A stretch of 64,000 nt of DNA from Marinomonas lutimaris. Its GTDB lineage: Bacteria; Pseudomonadota; Gammaproteobacteria; Pseudomonadales; Marinomonadaceae. Every line of letters starts with the position of its first letter. The stretch's first letter is position 1. Position numbers and translations under genes: made by a program. The notes beneath the pieces are model-generated. The model was not told the DNA's origin. It saw nothing but the letters and a program-made list of their open reading frames with translations, and ran no database searches. Positions 8,855-17,299 of this stretch are shown piece after piece. The stretch is from assembly GCF_019426345.1 (NCBI RefSeq), contig NZ_JAHLLW010000012.1, forward strand, positions 62,001 to 126,000. Direction: 5' to 3'.

Positions 8855-10718
8855 CCTTTAAATAATCGTAACGCGCAGGATAATCATCGTGCAAATAAGC
8901 ATCAAATAATGCTTTCGTTAAATCAGCAGGCTTAGAACTACTACCGCCGTTTTCAAAAATAGCGAACACCGAAATTTTAGGGTTTCTAGCGGGAGCAAAA
9001 CCGATAAATAACGCATGATCGTGTAAACGCTTTTCAAGGGCATCAGCATCGTACTCTTGATCTTCCTGCAAACTAAATACTTGGCCTGTACCTGTTTTGC
9101 CTGCAATCTCGTAATCCGTTCCCTGAAGACGTCTTGCAGTACCATGTGGATCGGTTACAACCTTACGCATTGCATCAATCATCCGATCCCAATTACGTTG
9201 ATCTTTTAAGACAATGTCATGCTCATCACCCAGTCCATCTGCAAACTCGGCAGGCTCATCCCCCACAAGCTGAGTCATACGAGGATAAAAATAATGACCT
9301 TTACTTGCCAATGCAGAAGTCGCAGAGGCAATTTGCACTGGCGTAGCAACCATAAAACCTTGCCCGATACCAACGTTCACTGAATCCCCTGGGTACCAAG
9401 GCTCTTTGTACTTAGCTTTTTTCCATTCATTAGAAGGTAGCAAACCGCCACTTTCACCATTCAAATCAAGTAAGTTTGTTTGACCAAAACCAAAACGTGT
9501 CAGAAAATTATGAATCGGAGTAATCCCCATTTTATTGGCCAACTGATAGTAATAAGTATCAACGGATTCAATAATAGAGCGTTCTAAATTAATCCAACCG
9601 TGCCCTGTGCGTTTCCAATCTCGATAACGACGACCATTTGGATTGATTTGATAGTAACCTTTGGCAAAATAGCGCTCGGTCCATGATGAAAAACCATATT
9701 CAAGCCCAGCCAGCCCCATGAAAGGTTTAATAGTTGACGCAGGTGGATAGCCACCGCGTAAAGCGCGATTAAATAGAGGAAGTTTTTTAGATTGACGTAG
9801 TGTGGCGTAATCATTGACCGAAATGCCACGTACAAAAAGATTGGGGTCATATCCTGGCTTAGACACTAGCGCAAGTATCCCGCCTGTCGTTGGATCTATG
9901 GCGACAACTGAACCTGTGTAATCACCCAGAAGGTCATAGGCATATTGCTGAAGTCTGGCATCTAAATAGAGATGCAGATCTTTACCGGGAGTTGGATTCT
10001 GTCGCTCTAGCTCGGACATGATCCGACCACGAGCATTCACTTCTACTTTACTGAGACCAGCCTCACCAAAAAGTGTTTTTTCGTAAAACCCCTCTACCCC
10101 TGTTTTACCTATAAACAAGGCGCCCTGATAAGCTAACTTGTCGACTGTTTCTAAATCTTTCGTGGTAATTCGCCCCACGTAACCAACAGCATGAGCAAAA
10201 GCTTCTCCATATGGATAATAGCGCGTTAACTGTGCTTCAACCTGGACACCGTCGAGCTTATAAAGATCAACAGAAACCTTAGCCCACTCTTCATCTGTTA
10301 ATTGGGATTTTAAAGTAAGAGACTGATAAGGACGACGATACTCTTTTCGTCTTTCATCAAAATCTTCCCACTCATCATCACTAATATCGATAATGCCGGA
10401 AAGCATTTGCTTTAACTTCGGAAAACTTTCTACCCGTTCAGGTATCACAGTTAAACTGTGAATAGGACGATTATCAGCCAACACCAATCCGTTACGATCG
10501 TATATCAAACCTCTAGGCGGCGGTTCTGTAACCAACATCACTCGGTTGTCATTCGCCTTGGTTTGATACAGATCATGCTCTATCACTTGAAGATAGAATA
10601 ATCGAGCCATCAATACGATAGCCATTAGCAAGACAAATACGACAGCGGCAAGTACACGCTGCTGCGTCAGCCGTTGCTCTTGTCGATAGTTACGGAAATT
10701 TTGATGTCGACGACTCAC
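8838..10718 (-). CDS. mrdA: Penicillin-binding protein 2 (elongation transpeptidase)
   Basis: Class B PBP that crosslinks peptidoglycan made by RodA (626 aa). It has a short cytoplasmic N-terminus and one membrane anchor (about residues 20-42), then the pedestal domain with RGLIYDRNG, and the transpeptidase domain. The active-site motifs are STIK (Ser328, Lys331), SVD (in SVDTYYYQL) and KTGTGQ. The start lies just past rlmH (9 bp gap), the standard rlmH-mrdA-rodA order. Confidence 0.97.
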   Translation of the reverse strand: MSRRHQNFRNYRQEQRLTQQRVLAAVVFVLLMAIVLMARLFYLQVIEHDLYQTKANDNRVMLVTEPPPRGLIYDRNGLVLADNRPIHSLTVIPERVESFPKLKQMLSGIIDISDDEWEDFDERRKEYRRPYQSLTLKSQLTDEEWAKVSVDLYKLDGVQVEAQLTRYYPYGEAFAHAVGYVGRITTKDLETVDKLAYQGALFIGKTGVEGFYEKTLFGEAGLSKVEVNARGRIMSELERQNPTPGKDLHLYLDARLQQYAYDLLGDYTGSVVAIDPTTGGILALVSKPGYDPNLFVRGISVNDYATLRQSKKLPLFNRALRGGYPPASTIKPFMGLAGLEYGFSSWTERYFAKGYYQINPNGRRYRDWKRTGHGWINLERSIIESVDTYYYQLANKMGITPIHNFLTRFGFGQTNLLDLNGESGGLLPSNEWKKAKYKEPWYPGDSVNVGIGQGFMVATPVQIASATSALASKGHYFYPRMTQLVGDEPAEFADGLGDEHDIVLKDQRNWDRMIDAMRKVVTDPHGTARRLQGTDYEIAGKTGTGQVFSLQEDQEYDADALEKRLHDHALFIGFAPARNPKISVFAIFENGGSSSKPADLTKALFDAYLHDDYPARYDYLKGDKND

Positions 10719-10727
10719 AACATCGCC

Positions 10728-11195
10728 CTATCTATGATACGGATGATTGTTCATGAGAGTCCAAGCGCGATAGATTTGTTCAGCCAAGATAACTCTCACC
10801 ATAGGATGCGGTAATGTCAGACGAGATAAAGACCAAGTTTGATCCGCGCGAGCGGTACACCTTGGATCAAGACCATCAGGACCTCCCACCAACAAGCTCA
10901 CATTATAGCCATCCATTCGCCACTGCTCGGTCTGATCTGCCAACTGATCGGTAGACCACTCTTTACCAAGAACTTCCATTGCAATTACTTTATCCCCAGA
11001 AGGTATAGCTTCGAGCATACTATCTCCTTCCTTACGAATAGCTTTTGGTATGTCAGTATTTTTTCCACGAGGAGACATTGGAATTTCGACAAGTTCTAAT
11101 GCAAAATCTTTCGGCAAGCGTTTAGCATACTCATCGTAACCCTCAGTCACCCACTTTGGCATTTTATTACCAACAGCAATCAAACGAACACGCAT
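10728..11195 (-). CDS. rlmH: 23S rRNA pseudouridine-1915 N3-methyltransferase
   Basis: SPOUT-class methyltransferase of 155 aa that modifies pseudouridine 1915 in helix 69 of 23S rRNA on the assembled 70S ribosome. The trefoil-knot SAM site is visible as LLVGGPDGLDP, and the C-terminal YRAWTLMNNHPYHR matches the family's conserved YRA...HPYH end. It lies 11 bp after rsfS and 9 bp before mrdA in the same orientation. Confidence 0.96.
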   Translation of the reverse strand: MRVRLIAVGNKMPKWVTEGYDEYAKRLPKDFALELVEIPMSPRGKNTDIPKAIRKEGDSMLEAIPSGDKVIAMEVLGKEWSTDQLADQTEQWRMDGYNVSLLVGGPDGLDPRCTARADQTWSLSRLTLPHPMVRVILAEQIYRAWTLMNNHPYHR

Positions 11196-11206
11196 TTAAA
11201 AGAGCC

Positions 11207-11560
11207 TTACAGTTGTTCTGGCTTAATGTCCCACAGCTTCTCAAGATCATAAAAAGCTCGAGCTTCTTCTGTCATTACATGCACAACAACATCATGTAAA
11301 TCAACCAACACCCAATCGCTACCCATACCACGACCTTCTGAACCCAATGGCTGAAGACCTTGACCTTTTAAATGTTCAAATACATTTTGACCCAAAGCAT
11401 TAACATGACGCTTTGAAGTACCGGTACAGATCACCATGTAATCCATCATGTCTGTATGATTTCCTACATTCAATACTGTGATCTTATCACCTTTCACATC
11501 TTCCAATGCTTCAACAGCAAAAGCCAAAATTTGATCTGCTGTGAGGTTAAGCTGACTCAT
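11207..11560 (-). CDS. rsfS: Ribosomal silencing factor RsfS
   Basis: Small protein (117 aa) of the RsfS/Iojap family. It binds ribosomal protein L14 and blocks joining of the subunits when nutrients are short. Conserved stretches are DMMDYMVICTGTSKRHVNALGQNV and the SDWVLVDLHDVVVHVMTEEARAFYDLEKLW C-terminal half (read in sections). Gene order nadD-rsfS-rlmH is standard; spacing is 14 bp to nadD and 11 bp to rlmH. Confidence 0.95.
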   Translation of the reverse strand: MSQLNLTADQILAFAVEALEDVKGDKITVLNVGNHTDMMDYMVICTGTSKRHVNALGQNVFEHLKGQGLQPLGSEGRGMGSDWVLVDLHDVVVHVMTEEARAFYDLEKLWDIKPEQL

Positions 11561-11574
11561 ATAATTACGTTACC

Positions 11575-12258
11575 CTATCGATATAATTGATGTTGTTCTA
11601 TATATTTTTGGACTGGCTCTGGCAACAAATAAGCAATAGACTCGTTTTTACGAGCTAGCGCCCTAATCATGCTAGAGGATATCCCCAAAGGAGTAAGAGT
11701 CTCGAACCAGACCCGCCCTGAGGGCGCGCATTGTAACTCATGCGACGATGCGGCACGATAGTTTTCGCAAAAACCGCTCAACTCAGAGATCAAGTCAGGC
11801 TCCCAACCGGGGCGCGACACCACCAACAAGTGAGCGTACTGGATTATCTGCTGCCAATTATGCCAAGTTGGAAGGGATAAAAAGCTGTCCATTCCTAGCA
11901 CCATAATGAGTGATTCATCTGGGCCTATTTCGTCCCGAAGATCTCGTAATGTATCGATACTATAACTTGGACCTTCTCTATCAATCTCACGAGAATCAAC
12001 ACTTAATCGAGCATCACCAGATACTGCAAGCCTAGCCATTTCGAGTCGTTGCTGAGGCAAGACACTTGGTCGATCTTTATGCACAGGCTGAAAACAGGGT
12101 ATTAACTTCAAAGCAGAGTAATGGTAGCGATCTAAAATCTCAACCGCTGTTCTTAAGTGGCCATTATGAACAGGATCAAATGTCCCACCCATAATAGCCA
12201 ACCCAGAAGTCTTTACATTATCGTTAACTCTAGTTGTCACGAGTATGACCATCACCAA
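11575..12258 (-). CDS. nadD: Nicotinate-nucleotide adenylyltransferase
   Basis: Adds AMP to nicotinate mononucleotide in NAD synthesis. The nucleotidyltransferase motif [12 protein letters not shown] and the C-terminal ISSSMIRAL motif are both present. The longest frame starts at ATG 12258, inside the end of proA (29 bp overlap), and gives 227 aa. Family members begin only 8-10 residues before GGTFDP, so a GTG at 12240 (221 aa) is a good alternative; no in-frame ATG lies closer except the Met directly before GGTFDP, which would remove the first beta strand. The overlap with proA suggests translational coupling. Confidence 0.94.
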   Translation of the reverse strand: MVMVILVTTRVNDNVKTSGLAIMGGTFDPVHNGHLRTAVEILDRYHYSALKLIPCFQPVHKDRPSVLPQQRLEMARLAVSGDARLSVDSREIDREGPSYSIDTLRDLRDEIGPDESLIMVLGMDSFLSLPTWHNWQQIIQYAHLLVVSRPGWEPDLISELSGFCENYRAASSHELQCAPSGRVWFETLTPLGISSSMIRALARKNESIAYLLPEPVQKYIEQHQLYR

Positions 12259-13489
12259 GAACGATATATTTCTGGCTAGTTAAACCCAACAATCCGACCG
12301 GGCCACGAGCATGAATTTTATCGGTAGATATACCAATTTCAGCTCCAAAACCATATTCAAAGCCATCAGCAAAAGACGTCGATGCATTCACCATAACCGA
12401 TGAGGAATCCACTTCCGTCATAAACGCTCGTGTTTTTGAATAGTTCTGTGAAACAATTGCGTCCGTATGATGAGAGCCATATTTATTGATGTGTGCAATC
12501 GCCTCATCCATATCTGAGACAATTTTGATAGATAACTTAGGAGCGTGGTATTCGGTATACCAATCCTCTTCACTAGCAGAACCAATTGAAGCCGACATAG
12601 CCTGAGTTGCCTCGCATCCCACCAACTCAACACCCTTCTCTAAAAATGCAAAAATCAATTTAGGAAGAACATCGCGAGCAATTGCTTTATGGACCAACAA
12701 GGACTCCATAGCATTGCACACACCATAACGACGTGTTTTTGCATTCAGAGCAATATTGAAGGCTTTAACTAAATCCACTTCATCATCAATGTAAACATGG
12801 CAGTTACCGTCAAGGTGCTTAATCACAGGAACTCGAGCGTCTTCACTAATGCGCTGAATCAAGCCCCTACCACCACGCGGAACGATCACATCTACGTACT
12901 CAGGCATGGTTATCAATTTACCAACCGCTTCACGGTCTGTCGTATTTAACACCTGAACCGCTTCTTCAGGTAAATTTACAGACTTAAGACCAGCCGATAT
13001 GGCCTCTGCAATCACCTGATTAGAATGAAACGCTTCTGAGCCACCACGTAAAATAGTTGCGTTACCAGACTTCAAACATAAACTTGCGGCATCAATCGTC
13101 ACATTTGGGCGAGACTCATAGATAATACCAACCACACCAAGCGGTACGCGCATTTGCCCACGCTGAATTCCAGATGGCAAATACACCATATTTGATATCT
13201 CACCAATAGGATCAGGCAGTGACGCCACCTGCTTTAAGCCTTCAATCATGCCATCAATACGAGCATCATTTAGCAATAGTCGATCTAGCAAAGCCGAATC
13301 AAGACCTTTAGCACGGCCATTCTCCATGTCTTTCGCATTTTCCTCTATCAATCGAGGTCGAGCATTTTCCAAAGCGTCTGCCATAGCAAACAGGGCCATA
13401 TTTTTTTGCTTTGTGGATGCTTTGGCAAGAAGACGAGAAGCCGCTCTAGCTTGCTGACCAATTCGATTCATATAAGATTCTAAAGACAT
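12230..13489 (-). CDS. proA: Gamma-glutamyl phosphate reductase
   Basis: Aldehyde-dehydrogenase-fold enzyme (419 aa) that reduces glutamyl-5-phosphate to the semialdehyde for proline synthesis. The catalytic cysteine is Cys258 in [31 protein letters not shown] (near the N-terminal third) and the C-terminal [16 protein letters not shown] are family signatures. It is the first gene of the long minus-strand run toward lipA and is divergent from trmO across a 132-bp gap that must hold its promoter. The partner kinase proB is not in view. Confidence 0.97.
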   Translation of the reverse strand: MSLESYMNRIGQQARAASRLLAKASTKQKNMALFAMADALENARPRLIEENAKDMENGRAKGLDSALLDRLLLNDARIDGMIEGLKQVASLPDPIGEISNMVYLPSGIQRGQMRVPLGVVGIIYESRPNVTIDAASLCLKSGNATILRGGSEAFHSNQVIAEAISAGLKSVNLPEEAVQVLNTTDREAVGKLITMPEYVDVIVPRGGRGLIQRISEDARVPVIKHLDGNCHVYIDDEVDLVKAFNIALNAKTRRYGVCNAMESLLVHKAIARDVLPKLIFAFLEKGVELVGCEATQAMSASIGSASEEDWYTEYHAPKLSIKIVSDMDEAIAHINKYGSHHTDAIVSQNYSKTRAFMTEVDSSSVMVNASTSFADGFEYGFGAEIGISTDKIHARGPVGLLGLTSQKYIVLGDGHTRDN

Positions 13490-13621
13490 TTTTAATCTCT
13501 AATAAAAGTAAAAAGAACAAACAGTAGATCGTCAAATAAGTCGCGATCTATTTCATCAAGACAGTATACTATCACAATATTTTTATTCATTTAGTGCAGA
13601 TTTTCACGAAAGGATCTTCCA

Positions 13622-14356
13622 TTGCCGCCCCTCAATTCTTTTACCCTTAACACCATTGGCATAGTACATTCTTGTTACAAGGAAAAATTTGGCATACCGC
13701 GACAACCTGGGCTAGTAACAGAAGCAACGGCACGGTTAGAACTAATACCTCCTTACAGCAGATTAGATATACTGGAAGGGTTAGATGGTTTTACTCATAT
13801 ATGGATCCAGTTTGTTTTTCACGCCTGCATGACGGAAAACTGGAAAGCAAAAATACGCCCTCCGCGCCTAGGTGGAAAAGCCAAAATGGGCGTCTTTGCC
13901 ACAAGAGCCACACATAGACCGAATCCTATAGGCCTATCAGTTGTAAAAATTGGGCGCATCTATCAAGAAGACAAAAAAACCTTCATTGATTTACATGGTG
14001 CAGATTTACTCGATGGCACACCAGTTCTCGACATAAAGCCTTACTTACCTTATGCCGACAGCATTGCAGATGCAAAAGGAGGCTTCGCCCCAACACCAGC
14101 ACAGATGCAAATAAAGCCCGTACTATTTTCAGAACTTGCAAAAGCACAATGTGATAGATATCAAAATTTGCACAAAAGAGAAATAACGACTTTAATTAAA
14201 CAAATTGTGGAACAGGATCCTCGACCACCCTACTTATCAGGACAAGTTGATAGAGAGCACGGCATCAAGCTTTGGGACATCAATATAAAGTGGTGCGCAA
14301 GAAACGACCATTTTGAAATACTTCGCATAGAAGAGGAACAAGAGAGCAGGAGATGA
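13622..14356 (+). CDS. trmO: tRNA-Thr (m6t6A37) N6-methyltransferase TrmO
   Basis: YaeB/TsaA family protein (244 aa) that methylates t6A37 in threonine tRNA. The beta-barrel core shows IGIVHSCYKEKFGIPRQ, FTHIWIQFVFH, GVFATRATHRPNPIGLS and the C-terminal DPRPPYL...GIKLWDINIKW segment, all typical. The start is TTG at 13622, supported by AAAGGA at 13608-13613, about 8 bp upstream, and by the family's usual N-terminus; no suitable ATG is nearby. Its stop overlaps the next small gene by 4 bp. Confidence 0.92.
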   Translation: MPPLNSFTLNTIGIVHSCYKEKFGIPRQPGLVTEATARLELIPPYSRLDILEGLDGFTHIWIQFVFHACMTENWKAKIRPPRLGGKAKMGVFATRATHRPNPIGLSVVKIGRIYQEDKKTFIDLHGADLLDGTPVLDIKPYLPYADSIADAKGGFAPTPAQMQIKPVLFSELAKAQCDRYQNLHKREITTLIKQIVEQDPRPPYLSGQVDREHGIKLWDINIKWCARNDHFEILRIEEEQESRR

Positions 14357-14601
14357 ATAAAAAACAGTTTTTAAACACTTATAAAAAAATCGACTCGCTC
14401 AACCAAGAGCGAACAGAAAACACTCAAAATCGGACACTTTATCGTTCAGAACACGACGAGCGCCTAATAAAAGACTTCCATTACGCTAAATTCCAAAAAA
14501 ACCTCCACAACGCACAGCAAAGTAAAGCACTCAAAGAGCTATTAGAAAAAGATAATTGGAACGAGGAAGACACCGAAAAACTGCTTAGCTCCTTACGCTA
14601 A
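14353..14601 (+). CDS. Small conserved-looking charged protein of unknown function
   Basis: An 82-residue, strongly hydrophilic, probably all-helical cytoplasmic protein rich in Lys, Glu, Asn and Gln, with no membrane segment, cysteine or recognised motif. The ATG overlaps the trmO stop in an ATGA arrangement, so translation is very likely coupled to trmO. It is followed by a bidirectional terminator. That coupling is the main evidence that it is a real gene. I do not recognise the family; nothing in the sequence points to a nucleic-acid-binding fold beyond its charge. Confidence 0.6.
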   Translation: MNKKQFLNTYKKIDSLNQERTENTQNRTLYRSEHDERLIKDFHYAKFQKNLHNAQQSKALKELLEKDNWNEEDTEKLLSSLR

Positions 14602-14629
14602 AAAACATACACCAAGTCTATACCCATGG

Positions 14630-14652
14630 TTATCCACATGTTCTGTGTATAG
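14630..14652. other. Pair of inverted DnaA-box-like sequences between convergent genes
   Basis: TTATCCACA (14630-14638) matches the DnaA box consensus exactly. On the other strand, 14644-14652 reads CTATACACA, one mismatch from the weaker box TTATACACA. An exact 9-mer is expected about once in two windows of this size by chance, so the evidence is thin. Confidence 0.25.
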
Positions 14653-14682
14653 TTTTCCTGTCAATAAATTCAAAAAAATAAG

Positions 14683-14713
14683 TAAAAAAAAGCGGACCTA
14701 AGTCCGCTTTTTA
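14683..14713. terminator. Bidirectional terminator between the trmO operon and rpsA
   Basis: Perfect 9-bp stem AAAGCGGAC/GTCCGCTTT with loop CTAA (14689-14710). It is flanked by an A-run on the left and a T-run on the right, so it works as a Rho-independent terminator for both convergent transcripts. Confidence 0.9.
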
Positions 14714-14733
14714 TAACAACTAGAAATCAAAAC

Positions 14734-16416
14734 TTAGTTTTGGTTCTCTAGCTGTGCTTTGATCAAATCACCGATAGTGGTTGGACCATTAGTTTCTGCT
14801 TGTTGCTTCTCGGAATGAGATTTCAACGCTGCTTTCTCTTCAGTAGCATCTTTCTGCTTGATAGATAGAGTGATAGTACGTGCTTTACGATCAACGTTAA
14901 TGATCGCAGCTTCTACTTTATCGCCCTCTTTCAATGCAGTTGTTGCATCTTCGATACGCTCGCGGCTGATTTCAGATACTTTCAAAGTAGCTTCAACGCC
15001 TTCAGCAAGAACAACTACAGCACCTTTCGCATCAACTTCAGAGACAGTACCGTTAACGATAGTGCCTTTGTCATTTTCAGCAACGAAAGCTAGGAACGGA
15101 TCTTCTTCTAGTTGTTTAACACCTAGAGAAATACGCTCACGCTCAGCATCGATAGACAATACAACTGTTTCTAGCATATCGCCTTTCTTGTATTGACGTA
15201 CTGCATCTTCACCAGTTTCGTCCCAAGATAGGTCAGATAGGTGAACAAGACCGTCGATACCGCCGTCAAGACCAATGAACACACCAAAGTCAGTGATAGA
15301 CTTGATTGCGCCAGAGATTTTGTCGCCTTTATTGAAAGAAGTAGCAAATTCTTCCCATGGGTTCATTGTGCACTGCTTGATACCCAAAGAAATACGACGA
15401 CGCTCTTCATCAATATCAAGAACCATAACTTCAACTTCATCACCAATCTGAACAACTTTAGATGGGTGAATGTTTTTGTTAGTCCAATCCATTTCAGAAA
15501 CGTGTACTAGACCTTCTACGCCTTCTTCAAGTTCAGCGAAGCAACCGTAATCAGTCAAGTTAGTAACTTTAGCAGTTACTTTAGTGTTTTCTGGGTAACG
15601 AGCTTTGATAGCAACCCATGGATCTTCACCCAACTGCTTAAGACCTAGAGACACACGGTTACGCTCGCGGTCAAACTTAAGAACTTTAACGTCGATTTCA
15701 TCGCCAACAGCAATAATTTCGCTTGGGTGCTTAATGCGTTTCCAAGCCATGTCAGTGATGTGTAGAAGACCATCAACACCACCAAGATCAACGAAAGCAC
15801 CGTAGTCAGTAAGGTTCTTAACGATACCTTTAACTTCTTGACCCTCTTCAAGAGAAGCAAGCAATGTTTCGCGTTCAGCGCTGTTAGTCGCTTCCATAAC
15901 GGCACGACGAGAAACAACAACGTTGTTACGTTTTTGATCAAGCTTGATAAGTTTGAACTCTAGATCCACACCTTCCAAATGAGATGTATCGCGGATTGGG
16001 CGAACATCTACCAAAGAACCAGGCAAGAAAGCACGGATATTTGCGATATCAACAGTGAAGCCACCTTTGACTTTACCATTGATAACACCGTGAACAATGG
16101 CGTTTTCTTCGTAAGCTTTTTCAAGAACAGACCAAGTTTCTGCACGTTTAGCTTTTTCGCGAGACAGTTTAGTCTCACCGAAACCATCTTCAACAGCATC
16201 AAGAGCAACTTTAACTTCGTCACCGATGTTTAAGTTGAACTCACCACTATCCGTTAGGAACTGAGAACGAGGAATTACGCCTTCAGATTTAAGACCTGCA
16301 TGAACAGTTACCCATTCGCTGTCAATATCAACAACAATACCAGTAACAATTGAGCCTGGCGCCATTTCGACGGTTAATAGGCTTTCTTCAAACAGTTCTG
16401 CGAAGCTTTGAGTCAT
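14734..16416 (-). CDS. rpsA: 30S ribosomal protein S1
   Basis: S1 unwinds and recruits mRNA to the 30S subunit. From ATG 16416 it is 560 aa and begins [13 protein letters not shown], as in other gammaproteobacteria; AGGAAA at 16421-16426 is the ribosome site. A 23-codon upstream extension of the frame has no support. Six S1 (OB-fold) repeats follow one another (for example [62 protein letters not shown]), the first two binding the ribosome and the later four binding RNA. It sits downstream of cmk, the usual order. The long structured leader suggests autogenous control by S1 as in Escherichia coli. Confidence 0.97.
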   Translation of the reverse strand: MTQSFAELFEESLLTVEMAPGSIVTGIVVDIDSEWVTVHAGLKSEGVIPRSQFLTDSGEFNLNIGDEVKVALDAVEDGFGETKLSREKAKRAETWSVLEKAYEENAIVHGVINGKVKGGFTVDIANIRAFLPGSLVDVRPIRDTSHLEGVDLEFKLIKLDQKRNNVVVSRRAVMEATNSAERETLLASLEEGQEVKGIVKNLTDYGAFVDLGGVDGLLHITDMAWKRIKHPSEIIAVGDEIDVKVLKFDRERNRVSLGLKQLGEDPWVAIKARYPENTKVTAKVTNLTDYGCFAELEEGVEGLVHVSEMDWTNKNIHPSKVVQIGDEVEVMVLDIDEERRRISLGIKQCTMNPWEEFATSFNKGDKISGAIKSITDFGVFIGLDGGIDGLVHLSDLSWDETGEDAVRQYKKGDMLETVVLSIDAERERISLGVKQLEEDPFLAFVAENDKGTIVNGTVSEVDAKGAVVVLAEGVEATLKVSEISRERIEDATTALKEGDKVEAAIINVDRKARTITLSIKQKDATEEKAALKSHSEKQQAETNGPTTIGDLIKAQLENQN

Positions 16417-16542
16417 TGTATTTCCTATATAGTCGGCCCATAAAAGAACTAGGCCATATCCACATTGCCAGCAAATGTGGGTCAATTTTTTTGGATGATG
16501 CGATAAAGGCTTGCTGGCACCTTTATCGACTTGAATAACATT
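16417..16542 (-). promoter_or_regulatory. Structured rpsA leader: three hairpins with complementary loops
   Basis: Read on the minus strand, 5' to 3': hairpin 1 (stem 16501-16509 with 16520-16528, 9 bp, 10-nt loop), hairpin 2 (stem 16460-16466 with 16474-16480, 7 bp, 7-nt loop), hairpin 3 (stem 16435-16440 with 16450-16455, 6 bp with one G-U), then AGGAAA and the start. The loop of hairpin 1 and the loop of hairpin 2 are exact reverse complements over 9 nt (16511-16519 against 16466-16474, TTGCTGGCA/TGCCAGCAA), so the loops could kiss or refold. Three hairpins ahead of rpsA resemble the Escherichia coli autoregulated leader; the loop complementarity is what I see here and is not assumed from elsewhere. 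Confidence 0.65.
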
Positions 16543-16548
16543 TGATCT

Positions 16549-16557
16549 ATTCTAGCA
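16549..16557 (-). promoter_or_regulatory. Candidate extended -10 promoter for rpsA
   Basis: On the minus strand TG-C-TAGAAT reads as an extended -10 element (-10 hexamer 16549-16554). No strong -35 is seen. Transcription from about 16542 would give a leader of about 125 nt holding all three hairpins. Confidence 0.45.
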
Positions 16558-16596
16558 CATTCTACATGCAAAAAAGTAGACGCAAAAAAGAACAGA

Positions 16597-17280
16597 TTAT
16601 ACGAGACCTGCTTTTGCTGTTTCGGCAAAAATCATCTCGACAACCTGCTCTATCGTCAAATCCGTGCTATCTATAACTAAAGCGCCTGCTGCAGGCACAA
16701 GAGGAGCAATCGCTCTATTTGCATCTCGCTCATCTCGCTCTTTAATCGTTTTAACAAGTTCATCTAGATTAACAGCTTCGCCTTTTTGCTGCAATTGCTG
16801 CAAACGACGTTGCGCACGCTCTTCTGCCGACGCGGTTAAAAATACTTTGATCTGGGCTGAAGGAAAAACCACCGTCCCCATATCACGACCATCCGCCACC
16901 AAACCCGGCGCTTGTGAAAAAGCACGCTGACGAAGTAACAAACCTTCTCGAACTTCTGGAATAGACGCTAATTTAGATGCACTATTACCAACCTCTTCTG
17001 TTCGAATAGCTTGAGTAACAATTTCACCTTCTAGAATAATTTCAACTTTACCTTCTTCTGACTGCTCAAACTGTATATCCAAATGCTCTGCTAAGATTTT
17101 TAACGTCTCAACATCATCAGAAGACATACCGTGATGCGATACAGCAAGTGCAAGCAGTCGATATAAGGCACCACTATCAAGTATGTGCCATCCCAGCTTT
17201 TCTGCGATTAACTGACTTACGGTGCCTTTACCTGCACCACTTGGACCATCAATCGTAATAACTGGGCCTTGGTTGATCAT
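16597..17280 (-). CDS. cmk: Cytidylate kinase
   Basis: Phosphorylates CMP and dCMP to the diphosphates. 227 aa, with the P-loop [12 protein letters not shown] at the N-terminus, [12 protein letters not shown], and the [11 protein letters not shown] motif of the NMP-binding region; [14 protein letters not shown] and [14 protein letters not shown] form the lid region. It lies 19 bp after the tyrA-aroA fusion and upstream of rpsA, the conserved aroA-cmk-rpsA order. Confidence 0.97.
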   Translation of the reverse strand: MINQGPVITIDGPSGAGKGTVSQLIAEKLGWHILDSGALYRLLALAVSHHGMSSDDVETLKILAEHLDIQFEQSEEGKVEIILEGEIVTQAIRTEEVGNSASKLASIPEVREGLLLRQRAFSQAPGLVADGRDMGTVVFPSAQIKVFLTASAEERAQRRLQQLQQKGEAVNLDELVKTIKERDERDANRAIAPLVPAAGALVIDSTDLTIEQVVEMIFAETAKAGLV

Positions 17281-17299
17281 AACTATTCCTCTTAAAAAA

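Noticed and set aside
14630-14652. Chromosome replication origin near the DnaA-box pair
   Set aside because: Only one or two boxes, no AT-rich unwinding element, and no dnaA, dnaN, gidA or rpmH neighbours.
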